From contig CBDAQK010000001.1 of the NCBI GenBank assembly GCA_965199005.1, positions 2,728,001-2,792,000 on the forward strand: a DNA stretch of 64,000 nucleotides. The letters run 5' to 3'. How positions within the stretch are numbered: position 1 is the first letter of the stretch; the number at the start of each line of letters is the position of its first letter. The stretch comes from LMUY01 sp965199005. Its GTDB lineage: Bacteria > Pseudomonadota > Alphaproteobacteria > Acetobacterales > Acetobacteraceae. This document shows positions 26,194-35,924 of this stretch, piece after piece. The notes beneath the pieces are model-generated. The model ran no database searches, was not told the origin of the DNA, and worked only from the letters and a program-made list of their open reading frames with translations. The position numbers were made by a program, and so were the translations under genes.

Positions 26194-27845
26194 TGCGGGA
26201 TGCGGTGACCGCCGTGCGGCTGCAGATCATGTGGAACCGGCTGATCTCGGTCGTGGAGGAACAGGCGGTTACCCTTGTCCGCACCGCGTTCAGCACCAGC
26301 GTGCGCGAGTCCGGGGACCTCTCCGCAGGCGTGTTCAACCGCGCTGGCGAGATGGTCGCCCAAGCCGTCACCGGCACCCCCGGCCACGTCAATGCAATGG
26401 CGGCCGCGGTAGGGCACTTCATCGCCGCGATCGGTGCCGGCGATATCCACCAGGGCGACGTCTACATCACCAACGACCCCTGGCGCGGCACCGGGCATCT
26501 GCACGACATCACCGTCGTCAGCCCGTCCTTCCGGGATAACCGTCTGATCGGCTACTTCGCCTGCACGGCCCATGTCGTCGATATCGGCGGACGCGGCTTC
26601 GGCCCCGACGCGGCGGAGGTCTACGAGGAAGGCCTGTTCATCCCGATCATGAAGTTCGCGGTCCGCGGCACCGTCAACCGCGACCTGGTCAACATCATCC
26701 GCCACAATGTCCGCGAGGCGAATCAGGTCGTGGGCGACATCCACTCCCTCGCCGCCTGCAACGAGATTGGCGACCGGCGGCTGTCGGCGATGATGGACGA
26801 GTTCGGCATCGACGACATCGAGGAGCTGGCAGGCTTCATCTTCGACCGGTCATACCAGGCGACGATGGCCATCCTGGCCAACCTGCCGCCAGGCACGTAC
26901 CGCAACACCATGCGCGTGGACGGCTACGGCGCCCCGGTGGACATCGCCGTCAGCCTGCTTGTCTCCGCGGAGTGCATCGTCGCGGACTACACGGGCACGT
27001 CGCCGCAGAGTCCGCTCGGTATCAACGTCCCGCTGATCTACACCACCGCCTATACGGCCTACGGACTGAAATGCGCCTTGGCCCCGGACATCCCGAACAA
27101 CGCCGCCTCCCTGCGCCCCTTCGTGGTCGCGGCACCCGAGGGCTGCATCCTCAACGCCCTGCATCCCGCACCCGTCGCGGTCCGCCACGTACTCGGGCAT
27201 TTCCTGCCCGACGCGGTGCTGGGGGCGGTGCACCGGATGCTGCCGGGCCGGGCACCGGCCGAGGGGGCGGGCGCGCTGTGGAACATCCATGTCAGCGTGC
27301 GCCCGTCGGAGGGGCGGCAGGCGGATGGCGTCGATCTGCACCGGACGGAGATCCTGATGTTCAACAGCGGCGGGGGCGGTGCCCGGCCGTCGCTCGACGG
27401 ATTGAACGCAACCGCTTTCCCGAGCGGCGTGCACAGCGTGTCCGTGGAGGCGATTGAGAATGTCGGCCCCGTCACGGTGTGGCGCAAGGAGTTGCGGGAA
27501 GGGTCCGGCGGTGCCGGGACGTATCGCGGCGGTCTGGGCCAGGTTGTGGAAATTGCGCCGAACGCCGGGCACGAGTTCCACTTCAATGCCATGTTCGACC
27601 GCGTCGCCAACGTGGCGCATGGGCGGGATGGTGGCCAGGACGGGCAGGCCGGATCCGTCCAACTCGACGATGGCACGGTGATGCGGGCAAAGGGGAAACA
27701 GTTCGTGCCCGCGGGCCGGCGCCTCGTGCTGTCCCTGCCCGGTGGCGGCGGCTACGGACCTCCGGCCGCCCGCAACGCCGGGCAGATCGCCAGCGACCGC
27801 GAGCACGCCTATATCGCGGCTGACACCGGAACCGCCGATCCGTGA
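26190..27845 (+). CDS. hyuB: hydantoinase/oxoprolinase subunit B
   Basis: 551-aa catalytic partner of HyuA. Family signature from the N-terminus: QIMWNRLISVVEEQAVTLVR, TAFSTSVRESGDLSAGVFN, GTPGHVNAMAAAV and DVYITNDPWRGTGHLHDITV. The conserved C-terminal block GVHSVSVEAIENVGPV and LPGGGGYGPP is present. The ATG at 26190 overlaps the hyuA stop. The gene ends in a GTGA overlap with the next permease, so hyuA, hyuB and the transporter are one transcript. No frameshift is seen, in contrast to many other genes in the window. Confidence 0.92.
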   Translation: MMRDAVTAVRLQIMWNRLISVVEEQAVTLVRTAFSTSVRESGDLSAGVFNRAGEMVAQAVTGTPGHVNAMAAAVGHFIAAIGAGDIHQGDVYITNDPWRGTGHLHDITVVSPSFRDNRLIGYFACTAHVVDIGGRGFGPDAAEVYEEGLFIPIMKFAVRGTVNRDLVNIIRHNVREANQVVGDIHSLAACNEIGDRRLSAMMDEFGIDDIEELAGFIFDRSYQATMAILANLPPGTYRNTMRVDGYGAPVDIAVSLLVSAECIVADYTGTSPQSPLGINVPLIYTTAYTAYGLKCALAPDIPNNAASLRPFVVAAPEGCILNALHPAPVAVRHVLGHFLPDAVLGAVHRMLPGRAPAEGAGALWNIHVSVRPSEGRQADGVDLHRTEILMFNSGGGGARPSLDGLNATAFPSGVHSVSVEAIENVGPVTVWRKELREGSGGAGTYRGGLGQVVEIAPNAGHEFHFNAMFDRVANVAHGRDGGQDGQAGSVQLDDGTVMRAKGKQFVPAGRRLVLSLPGGGGYGPPAARNAGQIASDREHAYIAADTGTADP

Positions 27846-28741
27846 GCGGCGCAGCCAGCAAGGTGCGCGGTCGGGCGGGCCAAACCGCCAGAATGCTGGT
27901 GTGGTTCGCGCCAGTACTGACTTTGCTGGTCCTCGTGATCCTCTACCCCGTCTGCGACCTGGTCTGGATCAGCGTGAGCGAGACGCGGTATTTCACCGCC
28001 GTCCGGTTCGTCGGCATGGCGAACTTCACCGCTCTGTTCGAGTCCTCGGACTTCGCTGACATGACCATCGTCTCGCTCACCTTTCTGTCCGGGACCCTGG
28101 CCCTCACGCTGGTCCTGGGGCTCGTGTCGGCGGTGGCGCTGCAAGCCCTGCCTCGCCACCGGGCAACGCTGGTTCGCACTGTCCTGCTGTTGCCGTGGAC
28201 GCTATCCATGACGGTGGTGGGCTGCCTGTGGCTATGGCTGCTCAACCCGTCCTACGGCTTGGTGCGCTATCTGCTGGAGTCGGTTGGCATTCCGCCGGGC
28301 TTGATGCTTGGCGACCCGGATCTGGCGCTATGGCTTGTGATCCTGACAACGGTCTGGTGGTCGTTTCCATATCCCATGGTCCTGCTGACGGCGGCGCTGC
28401 AGAGCGTGCCCAAGGAGCTGTATGAGGCGATCGAGATGGATGGCGGCGGCTGGCTGCAGCAATTCGCCCAGGTCACTTGGCCGCATATTCTGCCGACCAT
28501 GGCCAATGCCGGCGTTGCGCTTTGCATCGTCTACCTGACTCTCGTGAGTTTGCTGGTCGTGATGACCGGCGGCGGCCCGCTCGGCGCGACGACGACGTGG
28601 AGCTTCGCCATCTATAACCAGACGATGAACTCGGTCGACGTCTCCTCCTCCGCCGTCCTGTCCGTCGTCGTGCTGATGACCAACATCTGCCTGGGAATTG
28701 CCTCAAAATGGATCGCGGGCCGCTCCCATGTGGCAGGCTGA
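27842..28741 (+). CDS. ABC transporter permease, MalF/UgpA type
   Basis: 299-aa inner-membrane permease of the carbohydrate-uptake (CUT1) class. Hydrophobic segments at about residues 17-40 (MLVWFAPVLTLLVLVILYPV), 80-105, 115-140, 165-185, 220-240 and near the C-terminus. The EAA loop is visible as YEAIEMDGGGWLQQFAQVTW, where the ATPase would dock. It starts at a GTG overlapping the hyuB stop. Works with the next permease and the binding protein at 29665. No ATPase gene is present in the operon. Confidence 0.9.
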   Translation: MSGAASKVRGRAGQTARMLVWFAPVLTLLVLVILYPVCDLVWISVSETRYFTAVRFVGMANFTALFESSDFADMTIVSLTFLSGTLALTLVLGLVSAVALQALPRHRATLVRTVLLLPWTLSMTVVGCLWLWLLNPSYGLVRYLLESVGIPPGLMLGDPDLALWLVILTTVWWSFPYPMVLLTAALQSVPKELYEAIEMDGGGWLQQFAQVTWPHILPTMANAGVALCIVYLTLVSLLVVMTGGGPLGATTTWSFAIYNQTMNSVDVSSSAVLSVVVLMTNICLGIASKWIAGRSHVAG

Positions 28742-29609
28742 TCCGCCCCGCCTGGCATTGGCGGCTGGCCCGGCGCTGCCCGCGCGGACCGGGGCCGGGT
28801 TGGTGCTCGGCCTCGCCTGCGTGCTCACCATCGTGTTCGTCCTGGCGCCGATCGCCTGGGCCGTAGTGACATCGCTGAAGACCGAGATCGGCTCGGTCGC
28901 CTATCCGCCGAGCCTGATCCCGCATCCGGCCAGCACCGCGAGCTACTGGCGGGTGATCACCGAACAGAACTTCCCGCGCGAGCTCTACAACTCGGTCCTG
29001 TATTCGGTCTCGTCCGTGCTGCTTGCGATCCTGGTGGCGGCGCCCGCCGGGTATGCCGCCGCCCGTTTCGTTTTCCCTGGCAAGAACGCGGTTATGCTGG
29101 TGATCCTCGGGACCTCGATGATCCCGACGGTGGCGCTGCTGATCCCGCTCTATGGGTTGTTGAGCCGCCTCAACCTACTGAACAGCGCCGTCGCCCTCAT
29201 CGTGATCGAGGCCGCGCGGATCGCTCCGCAGACCGTCTGGTTCATCCAGACCTTCTGCTACACCGTCTCGCGCGAGATCGAGGAGGCGGCCGAGATGGAC
29301 GGCGCGTCGCCGGGCGAGGTGTTCGGCTTCGTCGTCCTGCCACTGATCCGCCCGGGAATCGCCGCCATCGCCATCCTGGGGCTGATCACCGTGTGGAACG
29401 ACTATTTGACCGTCGCGGTGTTCGCGCCGGATGCGGCGAAGCGCACGCTGCAGGTCGCTATCGTCAACCAGGTGCTGGATTCCAACGGCGTGTCCTGGTC
29501 GTACATGATGGCGTTCGTCGTCGTCGCCTCCGCACCCGTGGTGCTGATGTTCCTGCTCGCGCAGCGCTGGTTCATCGCCGGTCTGACCGCCGGCGGGGTC
29601 AAGGGATGA
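28728..29609 (+). CDS. ABC transporter permease, MalG/UgpE type
   Basis: 293-aa partner permease. It begins MWQADPP and overlaps the previous gene by 14 bases. Six hydrophobic stretches, starting LVLGLACVLTIVFVLAPIAW, with the EAA loop REIEEAAEMDGASPGEVFGF and the MalG-like ending WFIAGLTAGGVKG. The pair forms the membrane channel of a CUT1-type importer. The short DWx-type sequence GLITVWNDYL is typical of sugar and glycerol-phosphate permeases, but operons with HyuA/HyuB suggest an amino-acid derivative as cargo. Confidence 0.9.
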   Translation: MWQADPPRLALAAGPALPARTGAGLVLGLACVLTIVFVLAPIAWAVVTSLKTEIGSVAYPPSLIPHPASTASYWRVITEQNFPRELYNSVLYSVSSVLLAILVAAPAGYAAARFVFPGKNAVMLVILGTSMIPTVALLIPLYGLLSRLNLLNSAVALIVIEAARIAPQTVWFIQTFCYTVSREIEEAAEMDGASPGEVFGFVVLPLIRPGIAAIAILGLITVWNDYLTVAVFAPDAAKRTLQVAIVNQVLDSNGVSWSYMMAFVVVASAPVVLMFLLAQRWFIAGLTAGGVKG

Positions 29610-29664
29610 GAGTTGCGCGCCATTTTGTGTTTGAAAGCAACCTGCCGAACGGGAGACTAAGCCA

Positions 29665-30939
29665 ATGCAGTTGATGACACGCGTGATGATGGCCGCCGCC
29701 TTGCTGGCCGCGCTACCGCAGGCAGGCCGCGCAGCCGACCCGGTCGAGTTGGGCTACGCGACGTTCCTGGACCCCAACAACGACAGCGATCCCCGGGTCG
29801 GCGCCCAGGCCCGCATGATCGAGGCTTTCGAAAAGCAGAATCCTGGCATCAAGGTCAAGGTCGTGCTGGACCCGTCGGGCAACAACATCCTCCGCGCCGC
29901 CAAGACTGGCTCCGGCTCGCCCGACGTGGCGCGCCTGACCGCCTTCGGCCTGCCCGAAGCTGTGGCGACAGGGGGCCTGAAGCCGCTGGACGATTACCTC
30001 GCGGCCGACAAGGTCAACCTGACAGACTGGCTGATCCCGTTCGGGCAGACCAAGTTGAACGGCCATTACTGGGGCATGCCGCAGGATTTCCGCATCCCGA
30101 TCCTGATGTACCGCAAGTCCCTGCTGAGCGCGGCGGGCGTCACCCCGCCCACGACCTGGGATGAAGCCTGCACCGCCAGCGGCAAGGTCGCGGCCGGCCC
30201 GGTGATCGGCTACGCGATACCGCTCGGCAGCAGCGGTGGCACGGGCGGGGCACAGGCACTGGGGGAGTTCATCCTGAGCACGGTACTGGCGCCGGACGGG
30301 AAGTATTTCGCGCCCGATGGCCATGCCATCGCCTTCAGCAAGGAAACGTTCGTCCGCGCGGCGCAGATGTTCAAGGACATGTACGGCAAGTGCAAGGCGA
30401 CGCCGCAAACCAGCGTGCAGTTCGGCTATAACGAGGTGCATGACGGGCTACGCGCCGGCACCGTTGCCATGGCCTCGTTCGGGCTGGCCCGGTTCGGCGC
30501 GATCCGCCGGCAGGGGGCGGGCGATGACCTGCAATGGGCGCCGCCGCCCGGCTTCGGCGCTGCCGAGAAGCAGACTGTGGGCGGCTTCTTCATCAGCATC
30601 AACGCCAAGACCGAGCATCCGGACGAGGCGTGGAAGTTCGTGAACTTCATGACCAGTCCGGCGGGCGAGATCATCCAGGCGCAGGGCGGCGAGGTGGTGG
30701 CCCGGCTATCCGCCTATGAAGACCCGTCCCTGTCCACGCCGGCGGCCGCGAACCAGAAAGCCTGGGCTGCGCTGATCCACGATCGGGGCCAGCTGGTGTC
30801 CTATTCCGTCATCCTGACGACGTTCCACGAGATCGTCGGCGTGGCGCTGCAACGCATGATCCTGCGCAACGGGACGCCGGAGGCAGCATACGAGGAGGTC
30901 TCCAGCAAGTACGCCGATGCTATCGCCAAGGTGCACTGA
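29665..30939 (+). CDS. ABC transporter substrate-binding protein, family 1
   Basis: 424-aa periplasmic binding protein. Signal peptide MQLMTRVMMAAALLAALPQAGRA, cleaved before ADPVELGYATF. The fold follows the MalE/UgpB class: MIEAFEKQNPGIKVKVVLDP, SPDVARLTAFGLPEAV, KLNGHYWGMPQDFRIPILMY, PPTTWDEACTASGKVA, and a C-terminal lobe with GGFFISINAKTEHPDEAWKF. Expressed from the hyuAB operon. It is expected to capture the compound later hydrolysed by HyuAB or by the gamma-glutamyltransferase. Confidence 0.9.
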   Translation: MQLMTRVMMAAALLAALPQAGRAADPVELGYATFLDPNNDSDPRVGAQARMIEAFEKQNPGIKVKVVLDPSGNNILRAAKTGSGSPDVARLTAFGLPEAVATGGLKPLDDYLAADKVNLTDWLIPFGQTKLNGHYWGMPQDFRIPILMYRKSLLSAAGVTPPTTWDEACTASGKVAAGPVIGYAIPLGSSGGTGGAQALGEFILSTVLAPDGKYFAPDGHAIAFSKETFVRAAQMFKDMYGKCKATPQTSVQFGYNEVHDGLRAGTVAMASFGLARFGAIRRQGAGDDLQWAPPPGFGAAEKQTVGGFFISINAKTEHPDEAWKFVNFMTSPAGEIIQAQGGEVVARLSAYEDPSLSTPAAANQKAWAALIHDRGQLVSYSVILTTFHEIVGVALQRMILRNGTPEAAYEEVSSKYADAIAKVH

Positions 30940-30955
30940 GCGGAGATAGGCGCAG

Positions 30956-32695
30956 ATGTGGCGTAACTTTGCCGACAGCCTGTATGCCGGCGGGATCGAG
31001 GCAATGCGGCCCTGCATCATGGGCACGCGGCATATGGTGTCGGCCGCCAACCATACCGCCGCCCATGCCGCGTTCTGCGTGCTGGAGAACGGTGGCAATG
31101 CGGTGGACGCCGGCGTCACCGGCGGCATCGTACTGAGCGTCGTGCAGAGCGACATCGTGAACTTCGCGGGCGTCGCCCCGGCGATGGTCTACCGAGCGGG
31201 CACGCGTGACGTGCTGACGGTCAGCGGACTCGGGACATGGCCGGCAGCGGTGACGCCTGACTACTTCCAGCGCCTGCATGGCGGCCGCATGCCCGAAGGG
31301 CTGCTGCGCTGCATCGTCCCCGCCGCACCGGATTCATGGATCACCTGTCTGGAACGGTTCGGAACGATATCCTTTGCCGAGGCCGCAGCCCCTGCCATCG
31401 CGCTCGCCCGCGACGGCTTCCCCGCCACGCAGTTTTTCGCCGACCAGGTTCGCCAGTTCCAGGACAAGTATTCCCGATGGCCCGGTAACGCAGCAATCTA
31501 CCTGCCCCACGGGGTCCCGCCCCGCCCCGGCCACCTTTTCGTGCAGGCCGACCTGGCCCGCACGCTGCAATACATGGCCGACGAGGACATTGCCGCCGCA
31601 CCGAACGGCCGGGCCGCCGGGCTGCGCGCCGCGCGCGCGGCGTTCTATACGGGGGACGTCATGCTGGCCATCACCGGCTACCACCGGGACAATGGCGGGC
31701 TGCTGACGGAGGCGGACATGGCGGGGTTCCATGTCGACGTCGAACCCGCCCTGTCCACGCAGGCGCGCGGCTTGGACGTCTACGCTTGCCCGCCCTGGTG
31801 CCAAGGGCCGGTGCTGCTGCAGGCGCTTAATATCCTGGCCGACGACGACTTGGCTGCACTCGGCCACAACACGGAGGCCTACCTGCATCTGGTAGCCGAG
31901 GCGTTGAACCTCGCCTTCGCTGACCGCGACACCCTCTACACTGATCCGCGGTTCGGCCAGGTGCCAATGGATCGGCTGCTGTCGCGCCACTACGCCCGCG
32001 CCCGGCGTGACCTGATCGAACCCCATCGGGCCTTCGGACAGGCGCCGCCGCCGGGCATAGGCCGGGCGGGAGCCAACGGCGAAGCCGATGGTTGGGAAAC
32101 ACTGGGTGAGAAGGATACATCCTACATCGCGGTGGTGGACCGCCACGGCAACGCGTTCTCCGCCACGCCGAGCGACAACTCGTTCGAGGCGCCGGTGGTG
32201 CCCGGCACCGGGCTATGCCCCTCCTCCCGCGGTTCGCAGAGCTGGGTCGACCCGGAGCATCCCTGCGCCATCGCGCCCGGCAAACGGCCCCGCCTGACCC
32301 CCAGCCCGGCCATGGCGCGAATGCCCGATGGCGGCATGATGCCGTTCGGCAGTCCGGGCGGCGACGTGCAGCCGCAAGCCATGCTGCAGGTGCTGCTGAA
32401 CATCACCGCCTTCGGCATGACGCTGCAGGAGGCGGTCGAGGTGCCCCGCATCGCGTCGGCCAACCTGCAGGGCTCATTCGAGCCCCACGCCTACACGCCA
32501 GGCGGGCTGCTGCTGGAAGGGCGCATCTCCCGGGCCACTGCGGACGGCCTGCGCCGCCGCGGCCATGCGGTCCGCGACTGGCCGGACTTCACCTGGCAGG
32601 CTGGCGCCGTCTGCGCCGTTCGCCAGGACGAGGCGGCGTCCGTGCTATCCGCTGGCGCAGACCCGCGCCGGCCATCCTACGCCGTCGGCCGCTGA
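30956..32695 (+). CDS. ggt: gamma-glutamyltransferase
   Basis: 579-aa Ntn-hydrolase that cleaves gamma-glutamyl bonds. N-terminal GTRHMVSAANHTAAHAAF and ENGGNAVDAGVTGGIVLSVV are typical. The autoprocessing threonine is the T of KDTSYIAVVDRHGNAFSATP, which becomes the N-terminus of the small subunit. RGSQSWVDPEHP, RLTPSPAMA and MPFGSPGGDVQPQAMLQVL follow. No signal peptide is seen, so the enzyme is probably cytosolic, unlike the periplasmic Ggt of enterics. Last gene of the hyuAB-ABC operon, 16 bases after the binding protein. With 5-oxoprolinase-like HyuAB it suggests a gamma-glutamyl-compound pathway. Confidence 0.9.
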   Translation: MWRNFADSLYAGGIEAMRPCIMGTRHMVSAANHTAAHAAFCVLENGGNAVDAGVTGGIVLSVVQSDIVNFAGVAPAMVYRAGTRDVLTVSGLGTWPAAVTPDYFQRLHGGRMPEGLLRCIVPAAPDSWITCLERFGTISFAEAAAPAIALARDGFPATQFFADQVRQFQDKYSRWPGNAAIYLPHGVPPRPGHLFVQADLARTLQYMADEDIAAAPNGRAAGLRAARAAFYTGDVMLAITGYHRDNGGLLTEADMAGFHVDVEPALSTQARGLDVYACPPWCQGPVLLQALNILADDDLAALGHNTEAYLHLVAEALNLAFADRDTLYTDPRFGQVPMDRLLSRHYARARRDLIEPHRAFGQAPPPGIGRAGANGEADGWETLGEKDTSYIAVVDRHGNAFSATPSDNSFEAPVVPGTGLCPSSRGSQSWVDPEHPCAIAPGKRPRLTPSPAMARMPDGGMMPFGSPGGDVQPQAMLQVLLNITAFGMTLQEAVEVPRIASANLQGSFEPHAYTPGGLLLEGRISRATADGLRRRGHAVRDWPDFTWQAGAVCAVRQDEAASVLSAGADPRRPSYAVGR

Positions 32696-33239
32696 TGCCC
32701 GAACCTTAGATTGCGATGCCCGTCAAGCCTTCTCACCCCGCCTTTCTGCCCCGCGTCCGCAAGCGGGTGCCTCTCGCATGCTGACGGCCGGCCCGGTTCG
32801 GGTGCGTCGAACGGCCAGCCTAGGCCAACGCTGGTGTCGCGCGGACTGCGCAAGCCGTTTGGCTGCCCCGAAATCATCAAGGGCAGACGGCCTGTTGCGA
32901 AGAGAGGTGCGCTTGGTCGAGCATCTTGGGGGTCTCGCGCTGCTGCACGTTGAATACAGGGCATGATGGCCCCTTAAAGTACAGATTGACGGGATGACTA
33001 TGATTAAGCCGAAGCAGCCGATCCGTCTCGCCATGGACGCCCGCTCCTGCCATTTCTTTGATCCTGCAGGACAGGCGCTGCCGGCGCCAGTTCGGGACGG
33101 AATTGCAAGAGGATGCCGCCACGAATGACCATGCGGCTCAAAGCTCGGCGGCCGGGCAGATCGGCCTGGCACAACCGCCGGAACTCTTGCGGGGAGCAGG
33201 GCCATCGCCGACAACAACCATCCGTCTAAGGAGGGTGAG
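32696..33239. other. intergenic before GntR regulator
   Basis: About 540 bases with no convincing gene. The last bases carry a strong ribosome binding site (AAGGAGG at about 33226-33233) for the regulator's GTG start. Open frames on both strands lack family resemblance. Confidence 0.4.
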
Positions 33240-33950
33240 GTGCAATCATCAAAGGTTGGATCGTTGACACATCGGACTGCCGAGGCTCTCCGGGTGCGGA
33301 TTGCTGACGGGCAATTGCAGTCCGGCGAGCGACTGCCCACCGAGAAGGAGATGGCGGTGGAGTTCGGCGTCAGCCGCACCGTTGTGCGAGAGGCGGTGGC
33401 CGGTTTGCGAGCTGATGGCCTGATCAAAGCCCGACATGGCGTGGGCGTATTCGTGGCCGCAAAACGTGAATCCGGGCGGCCTGCAAGCGGCGGCAACGAC
33501 GTTACGTTCGCGACGGCTTCTATTCTCGATGTGCTCGAATTGCGCATGGCCGTGGAGGTCCACGCCGCTGGTCTAGCAGCTGTAAGGCGGTCTTGGTCAC
33601 AGGAAGAACGCATTTGGAATGCGGCAGAGCAGATGCGTTTGGCAATGGAAGCAGGCACTCCAACCGAAACGCTGGACCTTGCCTTCCACCGATCGATCGC
33701 AGAAGCCTCAAACAACCCCGCTTTCGTCGTCTTTTTCGATCAACTTGGCCAAGCCGCAATTCCGAGCAATTCAGTCGTCAGCCGGATTGAGTCTGAGAAA
33801 ATCAGGGAACAGCATTTGAACCGCTGCCAATCCGAACACTTCGTGATCTTCGATGCGATTTCGCGGAATGACGTCCAAGCGGCCCGCTCGTCAATGCAAT
33901 CACATTTGATTGTTAGCCAAGATCGATTCAAAAAAATTGAGGAGGCGTAA
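33240..33950 (+). CDS. GntR/FadR-family regulator (FCD domain)
   Basis: 236-aa transcription factor. N-terminal winged helix: GERLPTEKEMAVEFGVSRTV followed by REAVAGLRADGLIKARHGVGVF. The C-terminal FCD ligand domain follows: VLELRMAVEVHAAGLAAVR, LDLAFHRSIAEASNNPAFV (metal-binding D/H), and EHFVIFDAISRNDVQAARSS with conserved His. FCD regulators sense carboxylic acids. Starting from the GTG at 33240 preceded by AAGGAGG. It follows the hyuAB/ggt operon on the same strand and is the likeliest local repressor for it and for the divergent solA operon. Confidence 0.9.
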   Translation: MQSSKVGSLTHRTAEALRVRIADGQLQSGERLPTEKEMAVEFGVSRTVVREAVAGLRADGLIKARHGVGVFVAAKRESGRPASGGNDVTFATASILDVLELRMAVEVHAAGLAAVRRSWSQEERIWNAAEQMRLAMEAGTPTETLDLAFHRSIAEASNNPAFVVFFDQLGQAAIPSNSVVSRIESEKIREQHLNRCQSEHFVIFDAISRNDVQAARSSMQSHLIVSQDRFKKIEEA

Positions 33951-34655
33951 ATCGGTTCCGGGCGATCGGCCAACGGCACGATTGGTGCCCCTGCTGTCCG
34001 GCTGGACTTCCGCCATCTGGTGGCCCGCCATAACCTCCCGGCCAAGTTTCCGCGGCACAAGTGTCTTCAAGGCAACTTCGCCACTCTCGTAGACGCTCCC
34101 AGGCGGTGGTTCGGCTGCGAAGCCTTCATGGCCGTGCCCGGCTGGGAGGCGAACTGTCGGTCTCTATTGCCTGGGCACGGATCGGGCCGTCGCGGGATGG
34201 TTGATTTGGCGCGCGAGGCGGCCGCAGTTCCGGTGGCGTCATGGGACGCCGGCACGCCCGCTCACCGAACGGCTCGCCGCACCATGGGCTGCCGCCAACA
34301 CTCTGAGCCCGTTGCCCGGCCAATCGCCGTTCCGCCGTTGCCGGATCAAATGGCCCGGGACAAGACGACCATCCGGAGTCTTTCGGCCGTCAGTTCTGCC
34401 GCGCCCGGATAGAAACAGAAACGCTCCGACCGGGAAGCTAATTTGAAACAATTTCGCACGAGTCCTTGGCGCGGAGACCGCCTGCGGAAGCGGCGGTGCA
34501 GACCGCTTGGACCGGGGGCCGCGGACGGATATTGTCTACGCTGCACAGGCACTCGGAGGCCGGAGTATGGCCTCTGAGCATCCGACGTCGCTGACAGCGC
34601 CGGGGCCGGCGGGTGCCACTACCAGGGTTTTGGACACAGGGGGGATCTAAATCAA
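33951..34655. other. intergenic, nothing firmly recognised
   Basis: About 700 bases. Frames near 33960-34250 give proline-rich or scrambled sequence that may be IS or toxin-antitoxin debris, but no family could be named. No terminator with a clear T-run was seen. Confidence 0.3.
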
Positions 34656-35423
34656 ATGGCGCGCATCCATATCGTTTCGGACCTGCACGTCGAATTCGCT
34701 CCGTTCGAGGTGCCGTCCGTGGATGCCGATGTCACCGTTTTGGCGGGGGACACCTCGGTCGGGGGTGAACTCCACCCTTGGCGGGATGCTACGGCGAGGT
34801 TCGGAAGGCCCGTGATCGCGCTGGCGGGCAACCACGATTATTACAAAGAGACTGTCGAGGATGGCCTGGCCAAGCTGCGCAAGGCGGGTTCCGAGCGCGG
34901 CGCGGTGTTCCTGGAGAACGACGTCGCCGTGATCGCGGGGGTACGCTTCCTCGGGTGTACGTTCTGGACCGATTTCGGCCTGTCCGGGGCGGATCGACGG
35001 TCGATGGATTACGACATGGCGGTCTGCGCGCAGCGGGTGAACGACTTCCGGCTCATCCGGATCTGCCCGGAGGGGCGGCCCTTCACTCCGTCCGATGCCG
35101 CGGCGCTGCACGCCCGCTCGGTGGAATGGATGCTCGGCGTTTTCGAGACTCCGTTCGCGGGACCAACCGTCGTGGCGACGCACCACCCCCCATCGCCGCG
35201 CTGCCTCAACCCCGTGTTCCCCCGCGACGCGGTGTCGGCCGCGTTCGCCTCGGACCTGGAGGACCTCGTCGAACGCCTCCAACCGGAGCTTTGGATCAGC
35301 GGCCACACTCACTACTGCTCGGATTTCCGCATCGGACGGACCAGGATGCTCTCGAACCCGCGCGGCTACACCCCCGACGACGTGGCGGACGGGTTCGATG
35401 CGGCGCTGGTGGTCGAGGTTTGA
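34656..35423 (+). CDS. calcineurin-like metallophosphoesterase
   Basis: 255-aa predicted two-metal phosphatase or nuclease. All family motifs are present in order: SDLHVEF (DxH), VLAGDTSVGG (GD), LAGNHDYYKE (GNHD), VVATHHPPSP (H) and ISGHTHYCSDF (GHTH). The fold is a single catalytic domain with no signal peptide or membrane segment, so it is cytosolic. First of three plus-strand genes (with 35568 and 35925) that appear to belong together. A possible substrate is a nucleotide or nucleic acid end; the sequence does not settle it. Confidence 0.87.
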   Translation: MARIHIVSDLHVEFAPFEVPSVDADVTVLAGDTSVGGELHPWRDATARFGRPVIALAGNHDYYKETVEDGLAKLRKAGSERGAVFLENDVAVIAGVRFLGCTFWTDFGLSGADRRSMDYDMAVCAQRVNDFRLIRICPEGRPFTPSDAAALHARSVEWMLGVFETPFAGPTVVATHHPPSPRCLNPVFPRDAVSAAFASDLEDLVERLQPELWISGHTHYCSDFRIGRTRMLSNPRGYTPDDVADGFDAALVVEV

Positions 35424-35567
35424 ACTGTCCCGCTACCGACGCGAGCGCGGGTAGGCGGCGGATTGCGCGGCCGTGGTCGCCGAATGGCATCCCACTTTGG
35501 TTGTCCGGCTCCGCCGGATATGTTGCACTGCTGACGCCGCCGGGCGCGGGCGGTTGGGAGAGGACGC

Positions 35568-35915
35568 ATGGCGGACATCGTCGAAATACGTAAAGCGGTG
35601 GAAGCGAAGCTGGTATCTGACGAGGATGATCTTCTCGCGGAACTCGCCGACATGGTCGGGGAGGACTTCGCCATCCCCCGGGATCGGGCGAGGGAGGGAA
35701 TGCGGGTGTTCTTCGCCTACCTGAATACGCTGCGGGAAAGGCTTTGCGCCTCGGACACCAGGGAACTCCTGAAGAAGGACTTTGAGCGCTCTGGCCCGGC
35801 GCTGGCGGCGATGCTCGCTGCGGACGCCTACCTGACCTCGCTCGGCCTTCCGGCCCAGGCGACCGTCGGTGCCCTGATCGTCAAGCTCGGCACCGATAGG
35901 ATCTGCTCGGGCTAG
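35568..35915 (+). CDS. hypothetical protein, 115 aa
   Basis: Small acidic, helical, soluble protein (MADIVEIRKAVEAKLVSDED ... ALIVKLGTDRICSG). I do not recognise the family. It has no signal peptide or transmembrane helix. Supported as a real gene by a sensible ATG with GGAGAGG upstream, unbroken high-GC codon use and only nine bases to the next gene. The context of a metallophosphoesterase on one side and an HExxH protein on the other suggests a partner or regulator of one of these. Confidence 0.65.
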   Translation: MADIVEIRKAVEAKLVSDEDDLLAELADMVGEDFAIPRDRAREGMRVFFAYLNTLRERLCASDTRELLKKDFERSGPALAAMLAADAYLTSLGLPAQATVGALIVKLGTDRICSG

Positions 35916-35924
35916 GTTGCGGCC

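Noticed and set aside
34346..34552. Short frames in the gap before the metallophosphoesterase as a toxin-antitoxin pair
   Set aside because: Neither frame resembles a known toxin or antitoxin and their codon use is poor.
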